The notes: generated by a model not told the origin, from the letters alone. DNA of 64,000 bases from Acheta domesticus (GCA_031308135.1 JAHLJT010009355.1:6571217-6635216); one strand, 5' to 3'; shown: positions 24,701 through 36,694, counted from the first letter of the stretch. Numbers and translations are program-made.

Positions 24701-27235
24701 GTATTCCTGACCCGTTAAAATAAAATTTTGAAAACTTGAGTTATGTGATAAAGAAAATAAGAAAGAACGTAGGAAGCTCGGTGATTCGCACGTCCTACCT
24801 GCTCCGCCCCGCAGACAACCAGCACCTCCACTATAGAAGGCGGTGAGACAACACCACTGCGCTCTAGCTCGACAGGGAATCAAAGGGAAACCCGCGAGGG
24901 CGGCCAATGGCCGCGCGCATCGTCCTCTTTCCATGCGCTCGGTGTTGTTCTTTTTTCCCTCCTCCCCTCTGTATCCACGAGCCAATATTTGATCTGCATT
25001 TGCGATTTGTAGTTATCAGACGATTTCGCGGCAGGTTTCCTGGGAATACACCCTTTTCTCTGGCCCTTTCCGTTTCGTTTTATCGTTCATTTCTCCCCCA
25101 AAACTCCAAAAATCCCTTAACTCGTAATTAATGCCAATAATGTGTCACGAAACGAGGTGGAAACAGTATATCCTCGGTCAATATGCGCGCACGCGATATT
25201 CAATATGCTCGGTCAATATGCGAGTTAACAGCAGATTTTGGAGCATTCGTTTGTTTTCATGATACAGATCACGGCCTTCGTTAATAATTCGGGGTTTCTC
25301 TGCCGTTCGTTCTGCTGTTTTCTATATTAAGTTTACCAATAATATTCTCCTCCGATTATTCTCCACCTCACATCGTCCTTGAATATAATGAGTACTAGCA
25401 CTGGCATGGATACGAAGGAAAGACGAGTGGGCGCGGGCGACCTAGATCTCGTGACCTCATCAACGGTCTAATGTATTTTTTTGATATATCTAATTGAGGA
25501 ATCTTACGATAAATGGAATTCAGAATTTTACATTAAATTATTAAAGAAAATTACATTAAATTACATTAATATGTAAAAAATCATTAATAAATAGGCATGC
25601 TTTTCAGCGCTTTTGTAGGATTTCAAGCAATGTATAATAAACACAGTGTTCTTCATTGAAGTAATTTTTCATTTGACATTCTGCGACAGTGTTATCTGGT
25701 AGCGAAATAAAGCTTTAAAACGGCGATTGTTTCCAGTTAGGAAGCCATGAGTTCACCCTTTATTGCATGTTTTTATTTTTATTTGCACTCATTATTTTTC
25801 ATTACATTTATTTATTTTAATTAAGGGAAAAATAATTTAAAAATTCAGAAGTGAATATTGCTTCAGAGAAAACACAAAATTAAATTATGTATTTGCATGA
25901 TGTTACACCTGAGTTACATAACAAAACATGCTCTATTTTAGAATTTCAAAAATGTTATAACGCTTATAAAAATATTTGATTATTTATTTAGTAGTATTAA
26001 TGAGAAGCTATTGCAACAAGAATAAATATTTATGTATTTTATGTTCTAAACAATGATAAGCTGAGTAACACTCTTCGTAATAAATGAATTAATGTATCAT
26101 ATTTTATTAAATCTATTTTATAAGTAGCGTATTCACTCAGTTATTTCGACCCACTTTGGTTACCTGAAGTCAAACTTCACGGAAATGAGATCAGTGTTGT
26201 GATAGAGTTAGAAAATAGGAGTTATCCATGGCCTTCTATTAACAACAATGATCTGTTTAGCAATGAAAAGGAATATAACAATCCACGGCCTACTACTAAA
26301 AGCAGCATCAGCCTGACACTTCCAGAGAATGAATAGTCATTACTATTATAGGGAGCGGATTTCTATGATTTTGCATATTTTCATGCGTTGGTTCAGGACA
26401 TAGCTAAGTGAAATTTCTCGACGTTTGGTTAGAATATGATGCTATATAGATGAATATGTTAGTGCATATTTGTGCATGTTTGGCTGATTTTTCCTGTTAG
26501 TGCATATTCGTACGTCTATAAGCGCATATTTTGCACATTTCGTTAAAAAAGAAGCTAGTCTATAAAACGTTTCATGTTTTCAAAGAATCTTATGTAATTG
26601 TGAGCGTTCATTGATTCGAAAGAGCCAGTCACAATTTGCGTTTTTGTTTTCTGTAGATGGTAAAATTCCTCGGGCAAATGTGGGATATTTCCTGAGAACA
26701 TATTTTTCAAACCAGTCAGAAGAAAGTCAACAAGACATACAATGTACTTCACTAAGGTGAATATTTACTTCGATTATTTCTCTCGCGATAGAAGATCGCG
26801 AAAATCTCTCGCGGAGATCTCGGGTAGATTATATTACGTTTGCACAAAAATATATCTTTTCATTTCAAGCAAATTTTAATTTCATTCCAAGAATTTTATC
26901 AAGACAGGTTTGCAGAAGAAATGAAAAATCGTTAATTTTAAGTGCATATTAAAGGGCATATTTCAGAATTTTTAGGTCATAAATACATATTTTTAAGAGC
27001 ATATTTCAAGATTTTTAGGGCATAAAAATCAGCTCCCTAGTCATTACAGTTTTTAAAACAAAGGAATTTGTACAAAGTGGATAAATGAGTACGTGGTGCG
27101 ACATGTTACGCTAGTAATTGTTTGGTCCGTGCGTTGCCTGAGCTCACCTGCGGGGGCGGCGCCCAGCAGCGCTGCGAGGCGCCCGCGGCGGCCGCGCGCG
27201 CCGTCCACCAGCTGCTGCAGCTCCAGCTGCTCCAT
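21735..27235 (-). CDS. SLC35G-type (EamA/DMT) membrane transporter, two exons, large exon frameshifted
   Basis: SLC35G proteins are ten-helix drug/metabolite transporter-superfamily members of poorly known substrate. Exon 1 is 27148-27235 (29 codons, MEQLELQQLVDGARG..., donor GTGAGC, phase 1). Exon 2 is 21735-22929, after a tgcgcag acceptor; its phase-1 start continues the frame. Both exons are extremely GC-rich, unlike their surroundings. TM1-TM5 read cleanly (LFFSLCSVIVKWLVDVHPME, FYAFRHMPLADASVVVFSVP, TLVGVVLITRPPLLFG). At about 22222-22245 the frame must shift to reach DLWGAVAAFAATLFGANAY, and at about 22141-22150 it must shift again to reach GLHFSVIMSNFGCFALAQTL and the second EamA half (RSADIVFAFIWQVLFFQEVP) before the stop at 21735. 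Each frame is open and conserved, so assembly indels in GC-rich DNA are more likely than a pseudogene. Confidence 0.82.
23341..23440 (-). repeat. tRNA-derived SINE head
   Basis: On the minus strand this holds an A-box-like segment (gcgaagtgactaagagag) followed by a B-box-like 'gcttcaaatcccgcc', the layout of a tRNA-derived Pol III promoter. It does not fold as a complete tRNA. It lies in the transporter intron. Confidence 0.5.
23500..24085 (-). repeat. SINE copy (family A) in the transporter intron
   Basis: Matches 46505-46905 along its length: a 'gatatctcccca.tggg.gc.ccgcc' end, 'agagtaaaggaagaggataca', 'tgctccggcattctcctgg', 'agaattctcct.gagacagc', and a degenerate tRNA-like head near 24030-24080 (cctaggacctcctgg). 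It is more diverged than the 46.5 kb copy and has extra AT sequence inside. Confidence 0.65.
24780..24960. other. GC-rich patch with CCAAT box inside the transporter intron
   Basis: A small GC-rich island in AT-rich intron includes 'gcggccaatggccgc', a palindrome around a CCAAT box. It could be an alternative promoter or an old insertion. No exon was identified. Confidence 0.25.
26350..27041. mobile_element. DNA transposon remnant with GGGAGCTGATTT-type terminal inverted repeats
   Basis: The left end reads gggagcggatttctatg and the inverted right end gggagctgatttttatg. Both subterminal regions are rich in 'gcatatt' repeats (26410-26540 and 26940-27020). A 10-bp 'tagtcattac' lies just outside the right end and again 7 bp before the left end. 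A short open segment inside on the minus strand (26555-26752) may be a transposase scrap, but I cannot assign its family; hAT-like is a guess. Confidence 0.55.
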
Positions 27236-28131
27236 CGGCGCCGGCACCGCGCCGCGCCTCTGCCTGCTGCCTGCGCACGCACGCCCACAGCCTCAACACG
27301 CAGCACTGGAGTGCGTCCATGATTCATTCATCACTAGACATCGCATGTTTAGGGAAATGCCTATTTCTTTGTAGCGAACTTATTTAAAGGCTGATAATAT
27401 ATATGCACGCAATAATGACTAATGACGACATATGACGAAGTTTTATAATGCTTATTTTTGCTTTTTTTTAGCATAAATGCCTTTTTTTGCATAAATGCCT
27501 TTTCTTTAGAATTATTGCACGTTTTTCGCCTTTTATGTATAATTTTTATATACAATGCTAAGATATCAGAAAATCGGTCTTGATCCAACCTGACCATTCA
27601 TTACGAAGTCTTCAATTCACGTATTTGTATTTTGAAATACGAGAGAATTCCTGAAAGTATACCAACATATTTTTGCCATTTCCCTATTTCATAAATACTA
27701 GCCATGTTCTGGAGAAAACGGTCGATTGACAATTCACCGAGGCCACCTTTTGACTGAAATAAATGTAAATTCCCAGGTTTCAGTGTTGCTAATTTTTGAC
27801 TTCTAAAATATATGCCAGTCATATCAGTAGATGTTCAGAAATGCTTGAAATATTGAAATATTGAAACTGATTTTGTCTCCCAATCGTTGCAGATTTGAAA
27901 TTGCGATCCTTGAAAAGTTATTGGTAATATATTGCAATGGAAACTATTAAGAATAAAATGTAGAATACTTGTAAATATGTATGGAGTTTTACAAATAAAT
28001 TTTAATTTTATTGTCAATGTAATTAATGACAGTACCTTTTTTTCTCCTTATTCTAGACATTTTCATTACCTCTTTAGGTGCCTAAAAGATGATTTTTTGG
28101 TGCTTAAACATCCGATGTTCATTGATCACTA
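27236..28131. other. AT-rich intergenic sequence upstream of the transporter
   Basis: Contains the likely 5' UTR or promoter of the transporter just above 27235 (GC-rich to about 27310), then AT-rich sequence with 'ataaatgcctttttt' repeats near 27470-27510. No gene is supported. Confidence 0.35.
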
Positions 28132-28383
28132 TACTGCGATTTTTCTAACTTTGCCCCTCAAGGCCACTCAAATCCCATCTTCGCGATGGAATATATCACG
28201 GTATTTCGTATCTTTCTCAGTCGTTCCGCTAGATTTCGCATGATCGCGACAGTATCAAGCAGTGCTTGCGATCATGCGACTTCTACCAGCACGAGCGAGA
28301 AAGACGCGAAATGCCGTGACGTATTCCATCCCGAAGATGGGTTTTGAGTAGCCTTGAGGGGCAAAGTTAGAGAAATAGCAGTA
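28132..28383. mobile_element. MITE with TA target duplication and palindromic core
   Basis: Terminal inverted repeats of about 32 bp begin tactgcgatttttctaactt and, inverted, tactgctatttctctaactt; TA dinucleotides flank both ends. The whole 252-bp element folds back: the inner arms (tcacggtatttcg / cgaaatgccgtga) pair with few mismatches. TA duplications suggest mobilisation by a Tc1/mariner-type transposase. Confidence 0.8.
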
Positions 28384-28384
28384 T

Positions 28385-29103
28385 AGTCATTCCGGGCGCG
28401 CCAACTGCTGAGGTCATTAGTCCCGTGAATGTAGTGCGTGTTTTCCCTCGGGAGGTGGCGGTGATCTTCCCCCGCTAGATGGCGAGATCCGGTGCCGTCC
28501 TACCGTCGACTAGCGGGGCTTTCCCCAAAGAGGTATCTCCCACCAGCGGGGCACCGCCCTAGCAGGGACAAGCTCTACACTGTTAGAAATTTCATTAAAT
28601 CTAATGTAGATTAATGTATTATACATGAAACCTAATGTAACTTAATGTACATTAAAAAGAGCTTAATATATTTGTACAGTAAATTTAAAGTACAATATAA
28701 GTTAAAATCAGTGAAGATTGAATGTAGAGGTTTTCCCCTGCCGCTCATCATTTATGACATATCTTCATAATCACCAGTCCATCAAGATCATTCACTCATT
28801 TCTTCCATATATGACCATAAAGCGTTGGTTCTGGCATCCTATTGTACATGTGTGCAGTAAATTTAAAGTGCGTTCGTAATAATTAATGTAATTTACATTA
28901 AAGTAATTCTCTCGCCAACTGCTCTGATGTAAATTATATTAGAGCAGCCGGCCACTAGAATTCTTCTCCAGACAGCGACAGAACTCGACCTTGCTATCTG
29001 GCTAGTATCGAAAATCTTGCGACCGTCGGGACTCGAACCCAGGACCTCCCTGACAGAGGCACTGCAGTGACATCAGTTGATGCCCTGAGCCACCTCTCCC
29101 GGT
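28385..29103 (-). repeat. SINE family A copy interrupted by an AT-rich insertion
   Basis: The part at 28540-28577 (aggtatctcccaccagcgg onward) and the part at 28916-29103 (agcagccggccactagaatt, gggactcgaacccaggacc, cacctctcccggtgg) match the two halves of the 46.5 kb SINE. About 340 bp of AT-rich sequence with repeated 'taatgta'/'tacatta' words separates them, suggesting a later insertion. Confidence 0.65.
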
Positions 29104-29106
29104 GGA

Positions 29107-31130
29107 TTTTGTTAAAAAAAAACTGTATGTGACGTATGGGGGTGAAGCACAATATGCGCACGTTTTCTAGAGCTCCAGAATCCCTACCTTACCCTTTTAA
29201 CTACACATTGCTGAATGACGAATAAAGGTACCAACAAAGAGTGGTTAGCAACATTTGAAAAATAGAAATTTTGGTTTTCGAATGGAAACTGGATGGGCAT
29301 GTGGATGGTGTGTGTGTTCCCAAATGATTTGGGGGCGATTGTTCTCCAATATTCAACGAACACTTTTGCGAAGCCGTCAAAAGAGAAAGGTGGACTCGCA
29401 ATCCCAAAATATTATTTCAAATTTGGTTACTCCGCAAATGTTACTAAACTGGTTCAATTCTCAATGCATCTAGGTGGTATTGTTGCTGCGCGGAGCGGGC
29501 AGGGCTGATAAATACACGGAAACTAGATGGAGATGTTCTTGGAACAATTCATACTACTTTAAATACAACATTTGAAGAAATTATTCAATCATCCTCGAGA
29601 GTTAGCTTTGCGCATTCCTTGATAGTTACAAAAGTGTTAGAAAAGATTTTTACTCTTGAGAAAGACGAATAATGTAGTGCGAAAATACCTGATCGGGCTT
29701 GTACAACCCTACTCTTTGCAATATTATTTAACTTTCCTTGATATGTTGTGAGGAACAGAGGGTGTTTTGAAGAGTCAGGTTGCTGGGGTGCAAAAATTGA
29801 AAAAATACTTGTATACTAAAAAGTATTGGATTATTTTCTGCGTTCTTACATATCTCAAGAAAAGCAATTCCGAGCCAAAAAATTATCAAACTATTTTCAC
29901 CTTTGAGTACCAAATACCGTTTGTTACCATTAGAAACAATTTAGTAGGCTTAGACTTCACTTCGGTACATGGGAATGTTGCTCACACGATGTTTGCGCAT
30001 TGAACATCTTAACGAACAGACACCTTGAGTTTAATATCAAACAGTGTATTATTTACAATACGAGTTTGCTGCTGGGCGTTGATATATATGCTTCCAGATA
30101 CCGCCTACATTTAAATCCTGCGTCTGGACTGCGATCGTTGGCAGTTGTCGAGTGACTTGCGCTATTCTTTTTACAATTTTAAATTTAGTTGCTTTTTTTA
30201 AATTAATTCACGTAGTATTGTAGGCTAGGCGTTTTGATTATTGTAGGCTATTTGATTATTGTTTTTCATGCATTTCAAGCTATTTTATTTTAGCTAATTT
30301 AAAAAGTTTGTTATTTGTGTTGTACCATAGCACACGTTTTCCCCTACTACCTCCGCGTATCCGTGCGAGAACTCTTGCGTGTTAAACCCCACACTCGTCC
30401 CTTCTATTTCCATTCTAAGAGGGTACATTGTTAACGAAACGTGATTATTTGTTTGAAAATGTATAAAGGTAACTTGCAATGTAGTAACACAATATCAAGT
30501 AAAAATAGAAAACAATGCATTTCATGTTTAAAATAAATTTTCAATAAAGATTTATCAGTATCATGGAGGGTTTTCTTGGAACAACTCACAACACTTCCTT
30601 AAAGACAAAATTTGAAGTAATTTTTCAATATTCTTTAACAGTTAGCTTTTAGCTTTTCGTGATAGTCACAAAAAATATTAGCTTTTTGCTTTTGAGAAAG
30701 CTATGTGTCTGAACCCGCTGACTTGAAACTTTCATCGAATCACTGCTGATAACGAAAATACTGGTACAAGTAAAACACAAACACAGTCTTCACTCTTCAC
30801 TGTACACCCACATCCCTCCACAATTAGGTACATAGCACTTGTAGACCACGGCAAAACATGAATTGAATGGTTTCACTTCACGCATAAGAAACAATCTTCA
30901 TAGGTATCAGGCAATTATAATAGTACTTCTAGTTGTTGGGGAGCAAATCTCCAATTAATATTATGCAAATAAACGTCGTCAGACTGCACAAACCACGGTG
31001 TATACAGAAAGCTTAAATATAAGATGTAGGGCTCTAAGCCTTCTAAGCGTTTCGTTACAAAAATGGCTACCAGCAACAAGGGCTGAAATATTTAGGTAGC
31101 ATTGGTAGTATCGAAGCGCCGAACTGAAAA
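29107..31130. repeat. Unclassified dispersed repeats
   Basis: 29120-29240 (gtgacgtatgggggtgaa..., agctccagaatcc) recurs at about 32095-32215. 29538-29665 (tcttggaacaa, ttgaagaaattattcaat, gagttagctt) recurs at about 30575-30705. No coding capacity is recognisable. Confidence 0.55.
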
Positions 31131-31169
31131 TTAAATTGAATGTCCAAGAATGTCTCATAGATTGTGGTG

Positions 31170-31445
31170 TTAAAACGTTTCTTTGAGGCCCTCGGCCTCA
31201 AAATTTTAGTTTTTAAGGCCCTAAAACGCTTTGTTTATGAGTTATTTCACGATAGTGATTCGAAAACATTGGCAAGAGGTGCGAGTTGCATTTGATGTGA
31301 ATATTTAGATGCGTCTTTGAAACAAATCCTTCATATTTTTAAAGTCAAAGTACAATTTGTCACGTCTCCGTAAAATTCTCTTTCTTTAGAGACCTCATTT
31401 ATAGAGAGTGGTTGCGTGTGAAAGCCGCAAAGGAAAGGTTTACTA
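31170..31445 (+). repeat. Left arm of a ~5.8 kb-spaced inverted repeat
   Basis: The segment 'tttctttgaggccctcggcc' through 'gtttatgagttattt' to 'gtgtgaaagccgcaaagg' recurs inverted at about 36695-36975, with scattered mismatches over about 280 bp. The two arms bracket a cluster of other elements. Confidence 0.65.
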
Positions 31446-32976
31446 CTGAGATAAAATAGGAGACGATAAATAAATATCTCGGTAAAGTGGTAATCAACCA
31501 ACTACAGAGTTTGAAGTACCATACTCTGTCGTAACCGTAGGCGAGGGGGGAGGTTTTGCTGTCCTGAACTGATGATGACAATGTTGGTTTGGCATTGCCT
31601 TCTCCGGATGATGGACGTAGTGAGAGGTAAGTGACAATAAGCGATGAATGCTACTGTGTGGAATGAAGGTCCAGATAAGTTACGTTGTGGAGAGAAGTGG
31701 ACTTACGCCACAAATCTCACGGTGTAAAAACTTGTCAATGACTGTAAAGGTAGTGGCGCTACAACAGCACATATTTCCTATTATTGTTAACGGTTACATA
31801 GTATAAAATTTATACTTCTCACAAACTATCGCTTCAGCTAACACTTGAAAAATTCTTAATTAAAAGGAGCGCCAGTATTTTAAAAATCTTTATTATTTTA
31901 AATTTAAAAAAATTAAGTAAAAATGTCTTTGTGCCATTGAAATGAGCGTTTTGTGATATATTCTTACAAAATGTTTGAAGAAAAAACAATCAAGAACATT
32001 AACTCAGACTGGGAACAGAATCCGAGCTCTGAGAAACGCACGCCAAATATTTGATGTTCAAAAAAATCATTTTCGTCAAAAACAATAAGAACTGTGTGAC
32101 GTATGAGGGTGAATTATGCTACAATCAGCGCACGTTACCTATCCTAGAACTCCAGAATCCGTACTCATTTTTGCAACACAGAGATGGATGATGAAAGAAA
32201 GTATCAACAAACCAAGTAGCCAGACAAATGCTTTCGTGAAAAAGAAAAATAGAAATTTTCGCTCCTGAGTAAAAGAAAACTTATTTGCATACATGAATGA
32301 ACTGCAGATTTTATTTGATAGTCTTGCTAACAAAATAACATCTCACAGCCCCGGCTTTTGACATTCTGGACGACCTTTTTCATTTATGGCATTCATTACA
32401 GATGTTAAGGAGCATACATTCGTAACGTTTTGATATTCCGCACATTTCAACGCCAAATTAACTACTGCCATTTTCAAAAAAGTGTTTATAAAATGGTTTG
32501 GATCGACTTGATACTTTTAGAAATAGTTTGCATTAACAAATAAATCTTCGGATTCAGTTGGGCATTCAGGTATAAAACTAGTGGTGCTACAGAATGGCAC
32601 AAACTTTCGAGTATTAGCTTTCTATTTCCTTTGGTCTCGGCTAGCTATTCGGACGAAAAGTTTGAAGAAAAAAATCTGGACCCATTTATGAGAAAATGGT
32701 GTTTGAGCGTGTCTGAAAATGCGGAATTTTGAGCTAGTTTTCACAGAAAACTGTTGAGGTGTCGAGAAACTTTATATGACATTATTTAAAGCACATACAC
32801 TCAATATAATAATGTAAAAAAATCGCCGCTAATGCAAATATTAACGACGTGAGAGACAAGTCGATACAATTATATTTTGGTAATTTTTGAAAAAAAAAAA
32901 CAACAACAACAAAAGACTAGAGCAAACTGGTGTTTATGTCATCGCAAGAGTAGGGAGACGAGGCTAGCTTGCGACA

Positions 32977-33368
32977 GGGGCAAGTTGTGACTTCGTGTTT
33001 CTTGACCGATCCAATAGAGCGCAGCTCGTGATAGTTTACATAGACGTTTGAAACCTTCGCGTCAGTGTGCCCTTTGAGTTGCTGCGGGAACCGTATCTTG
33101 ATTTGCTTATTAACGGACATTTTGTGTTTTACATGCAGTGAAGTAAAAATCGGTCGGTTCCAGTAGACCTTGGCAAAAATAAATCTGAGATATGTTCAAC
33201 TACTCAGTATCATTGAAAAATTTACTTTTTAAGCTCTAATTTGATGTATTTTTGTTTATATGACTCGCAAAATAACCGGAAATAAGATGGAAATTCATAT
33301 TAGTGCCTCTCGGGGCTAGTTGTGACAGATTCTAAGGGGGACGTTGTGACAGTGTCACTACTTGCCCC
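32977..33368. mobile_element. MITE-like element with GGGGCAAGTTGTGAC ends
   Basis: The left terminus ggggcaagttgtgac and inverted right terminus ggggcaagtagtgac match at 14 of 15 positions over a 392-bp span. A further terminus-like copy (ggggctagttgtgaca) lies internally at about 33312. No transposase is inside. Confidence 0.6.
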
Positions 33369-33639
33369 GATACTCTTTGACAGTAATAATTTTAATTTCA
33401 GGAAATGTAGTAAAGAATTACGAAGCTTGAGTTTGCTGTGGAGAACAAAATTCAAATGCCAGAAAATTGAATAACGGATAAGTCTGCAAGTGTTGATTGT
33501 ACGACGAAGAACAAAATTCAAATACCAGAAATTTGGATAAACGAAAAAATCAGCATGTGTTGATTGGATGACAAAGTATATGCAGCGGCACTCTAAAATT
33601 TCTATTCGTGTTTCTGAAGATACTATTTTGAATGGAAAC

Positions 33640-33930
33640 ACAAGTTTCAATGAACACAATGTTGAGATTCTTTTAGACCATTTAGCCTCTATTTTCTAAA
33701 AAAAATATGGTTTCAATGCAAATGACATTTAAAACATAAATGAAACTGGGGTCGGAACAGTTCAAAAGCAGTAGGTCAAACTGCTAATGACACAGAAGGC
33801 AATACTGCTGTTTCTGTTGTAAAAGATGGGTTACCCACATCAGCGGTTAATTCTTTGGAAATCAGACCTCTTCCTAAAGTAGGACCTCGAGGAATAAGAG
33901 AACAAAGACTTTGAAATCTACTGTTTTAAC
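33640..33930 (+). pseudogene. Degenerate Tigger/pogo-like (DDE_1) transposase remnant
   Basis: Translating across frame breaks gives KYGFNAND, then NINETGVGTVQK, the conserved segment around the first catalytic aspartate of DDE_1 transposases (here NETG with N in place of D). IRPLPKVGPR, typical of their C-terminal part, follows after far too short a gap, so the middle of the gene is deleted. Stops and shifts interrupt it. It is not functional. Confidence 0.6.
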
Positions 33931-33956
33931 TAGCATTCGTTTCAAAGAAGGAAGTC

Positions 33957-34955
33957 GATTAGGGGAAGGTCGGCTGGTGTCGGTCACCTTAGCTTTAAAT
34001 ATGATTTCTTAATTAAGGTTAGTTAAAGTTATTCGTGAAATACACAGAATATGAAACTTCAATCTCTTACTCACACTAAATATGATTATTTGGGGGTAGT
34101 AAAAATCGTTGACAATTTACATGTCTGAAAAGTGGAGGGTGGTATCGGACAACTAAATAAATAATGGTAAAATAATTTTAATGGATTTTTTACAGTAATT
34201 CACCAAAGATACGCTTACTATTGAGACACATATTTCATTGCTTAATATAAAGAAAAAATGAGTATTTGGTTACATGGGTAAAGAACAGTTCTTCAATTAA
34301 AAAAAAACAAAAAAAACGATTATATTCAATTTATAGCTTTACAACTATCATTTTTGAAGGGTTTTTCTATTGAAATGACCTTCAATATGACTATCTTCAT
34401 ATTATTTCCTCCCATTTCCCGCGAATTTTACCTATAGTTTCCTGAAACACGGACAACATTCACATTAGTATTCGAATATTACCTAACAACCAACACAGAA
34501 GAAATACGGAAAAAGTGAAGAGATGGCCAAGAAGTAACTGTTCGGTACCATCCGATTCTACTTTATCCGATACCACTCAAACGCTCCTCATCCTTCAGAA
34601 GAATACAACACACACATAAATTGTACAAACAACCTTGTACTGGTGTAACGTAACAAATACACCTAAGTAAACGTCGTTGTCACAGTACAATGTATTTAAA
34701 CTTATTCTAAGAGAAGTTTCCAAAACTCCAAAGTTATCTTCGTACACGGGTCAACAAAAAAACGTAATGCGTGTCGCAGTAACCAAACTGACTGATGTAC
34801 TCACCTAATACGGCGTTTGCAAAGCTAATTCGTTTCCAGGAACATACTGACAGCTGACAGTGTGGCACGTGATACCACCAGTACCTAGTTCCCTGAACTA
34901 CTATTGTCTGATACCACCCATTGTCCGATATGACCCGACCTTCCTACAGCAAAAA
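33957..34955. mobile_element. ~1 kb DNA element with inverted ends and subterminal repeats
   Basis: The left end 'ggaaggtcggctggtgtcgg' pairs with the inverted right end 'ggaaggtcgggtcatatcgg'. Motifs of the type 'ggtggtatcrgacaa' occur near 34140 and, inverted or variant, near 34540-34580 and 34900. Repeated subterminal motifs are typical transposase-binding sites. No transposase is encoded; the family is unknown. Confidence 0.5.
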
Positions 34956-36179
34956 GGAAGATTAGAAACAGACCACTAAAACAGAAGGAAAAACAACTAG
35001 TGGTGCTACGGAATGGCACAGACTTTCCCGTATTAGTTTTCTATGGGTCTTCGCTAGCTATTCGGAATTGCCACAAACTCTTTCTTGCCAGCTGTCATCT
35101 ATCACCGCCAAAAGGACATTTCTTTTTACATTTTCTTAATTTTTCGATTTCCTATTGGTAGAACGGTAACATTAATTTTAGAAGTATCAAAGAACATAAA
35201 AACCTAGTCATAAATGGCAATTTTCTTTTAAAAAGTATGTGCCGTTTAAGAGAAAATGGCGTTTTAGCGCTACTGAAAATGCGAAATTTGAAGCTCATTT
35301 TCACAGAAAATGTTTGAGTTTTCAAAATACTTTATTTGAAGTTATTTGAAGCACTTACACTCACAAATATAATAATGGTTACAAATTGCTGGTAACGTGC
35401 ATATTAAAGATGTGAGATCTTTCAAAAAATTACAATTATGTAATTTTTGAAAAAACAAACAAATAACTCAAAATAAACTTCACGCTATACTAAAGAGTGT
35501 AATGAGCACTATCCGTTAGAAAAGTTTGAAGAAAAAAATTGCAGCCATATATGAGAAAATGGCGTTTGAGCGTTTCTGAAAATGCGAAATATTGAGCTAC
35601 TATTCACAGAAAACGATTGTGTTTTCGAGAAACTTTACTTGACATTATTTAAAGCACATATACTTGTAAATATAGTAATGTGAAAAAATCGCCGCTAATG
35701 TAAATATTAACGACGTGAGAAACATGTGAAAAAATTTACATTTTTGTAATTTTTGAAAAAACCAACCGATAGACCAATATGGCTTTTATGTCATCTGATA
35801 TAGTACATTTACCACTATCCCTACCAGAAGTTTAAAGAAAAAAATTGGAGCTGTTTTTGAGAAAATCTTGTTTTTGTAATTTTTTAAAATTGCACATATT
35901 GCACGCAATATTGCACGAAAACTACTAAAATTTTGAAAAACATTTACATGACCTTGATGAAAGAACTCAATATGCAGAACAATTTTATTTCAATGAAAAA
36001 TCTTTATCTTAAATTTTGTAGTTGGAGAAAGACGCCGAAAAAATTCAAACTTTCAAAATTTTCGAAAATTCAGTTATCCGTGAAAATCCGGATCTATGCC
36101 ATGTCAATAAGTGTATTTTACTCTATTCATACAAGAAATTTAAAGAAAAAATTTGGAGCCGTTTTTGAGAAAATTTTGA

Positions 36180-36600
36180 AAATCCCCGGGGGGCTTCATA
36201 TAAAGTACCTCCAAATTTTGAATAATCTTTTTCAAAATCTCAAAGCTTCGACTAGAACCAGATCGACCGGGGAATATCCATTTTGGAAGAAATCGTATGC
36301 ATGGTTTAGGCGCTAGCAGTGTCGGACGGACAGACGGACAGACGGTCGATTTCCTTTCAATTGGTTTTTCGGTATCAAGGACCTAAAAAACAGGGTTTCT
36401 GGCTACACCACGTGTTAGGGGATTTTTTTCTTAATTTACCAACTGGTTTTATCCACTTTTTAGCTTTCACGCAATAAATTTTTTTCCGCCGAAAATTGGC
36501 CATTTTTTCGCGCAGCATTACATAACTTTCCCTATACTACGTATATCACTCCGTGTATACGTACGTATACGGGAAAGTAAAAAGCATTGTCATAAAGCTA
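36180..36600 (+). repeat. Tetranucleotide-tract repeat family, copy 2
   Basis: Shares with 1956-2395 and 38200-38990 the gggcttcat entry, 'ggtttaggcgctagca', a short ggacggacagacgg tract (about 36327-36350), 'tacaccacgtgttagggga', 'aactggttttatccac' and a 'gcgcagcattacataactttc' end. Confidence 0.75.
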
Positions 36601-36694
36601 TGTCGAAGAAAGATATCCGAGAGCTCCGAAAATGAAGAAAAGTGTCTATGCCTTGTTTGTTTCGAACCATTGCCTCCTATATTATTTCAGTAAT

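Larger units (their letters stand above)
32640..36240 (+). repeat. Array of dispersed ~255-bp repeat modules
   Basis: Modules at about 32640-32895, 35210-35460 and 35515-35765, with a partial one at 35810-35900, share 'gaagaaaaaaat', 'gagaaaatggcgttt', 'ctgaaaatgcg', 'ttcacagaaaa', 'aatcgccgctaatg' and 'taacgacgtgaga'. They are separated by other elements or short spacers. All open frames across them are broken. They appear to lead into the tetranucleotide-tract family copy that follows. Confidence 0.65.

Noticed and set aside
32917..33120. 67-codon minus-strand open frame
   Set aside because: It straddles the terminus of a MITE-like element and has no recognisable domain.
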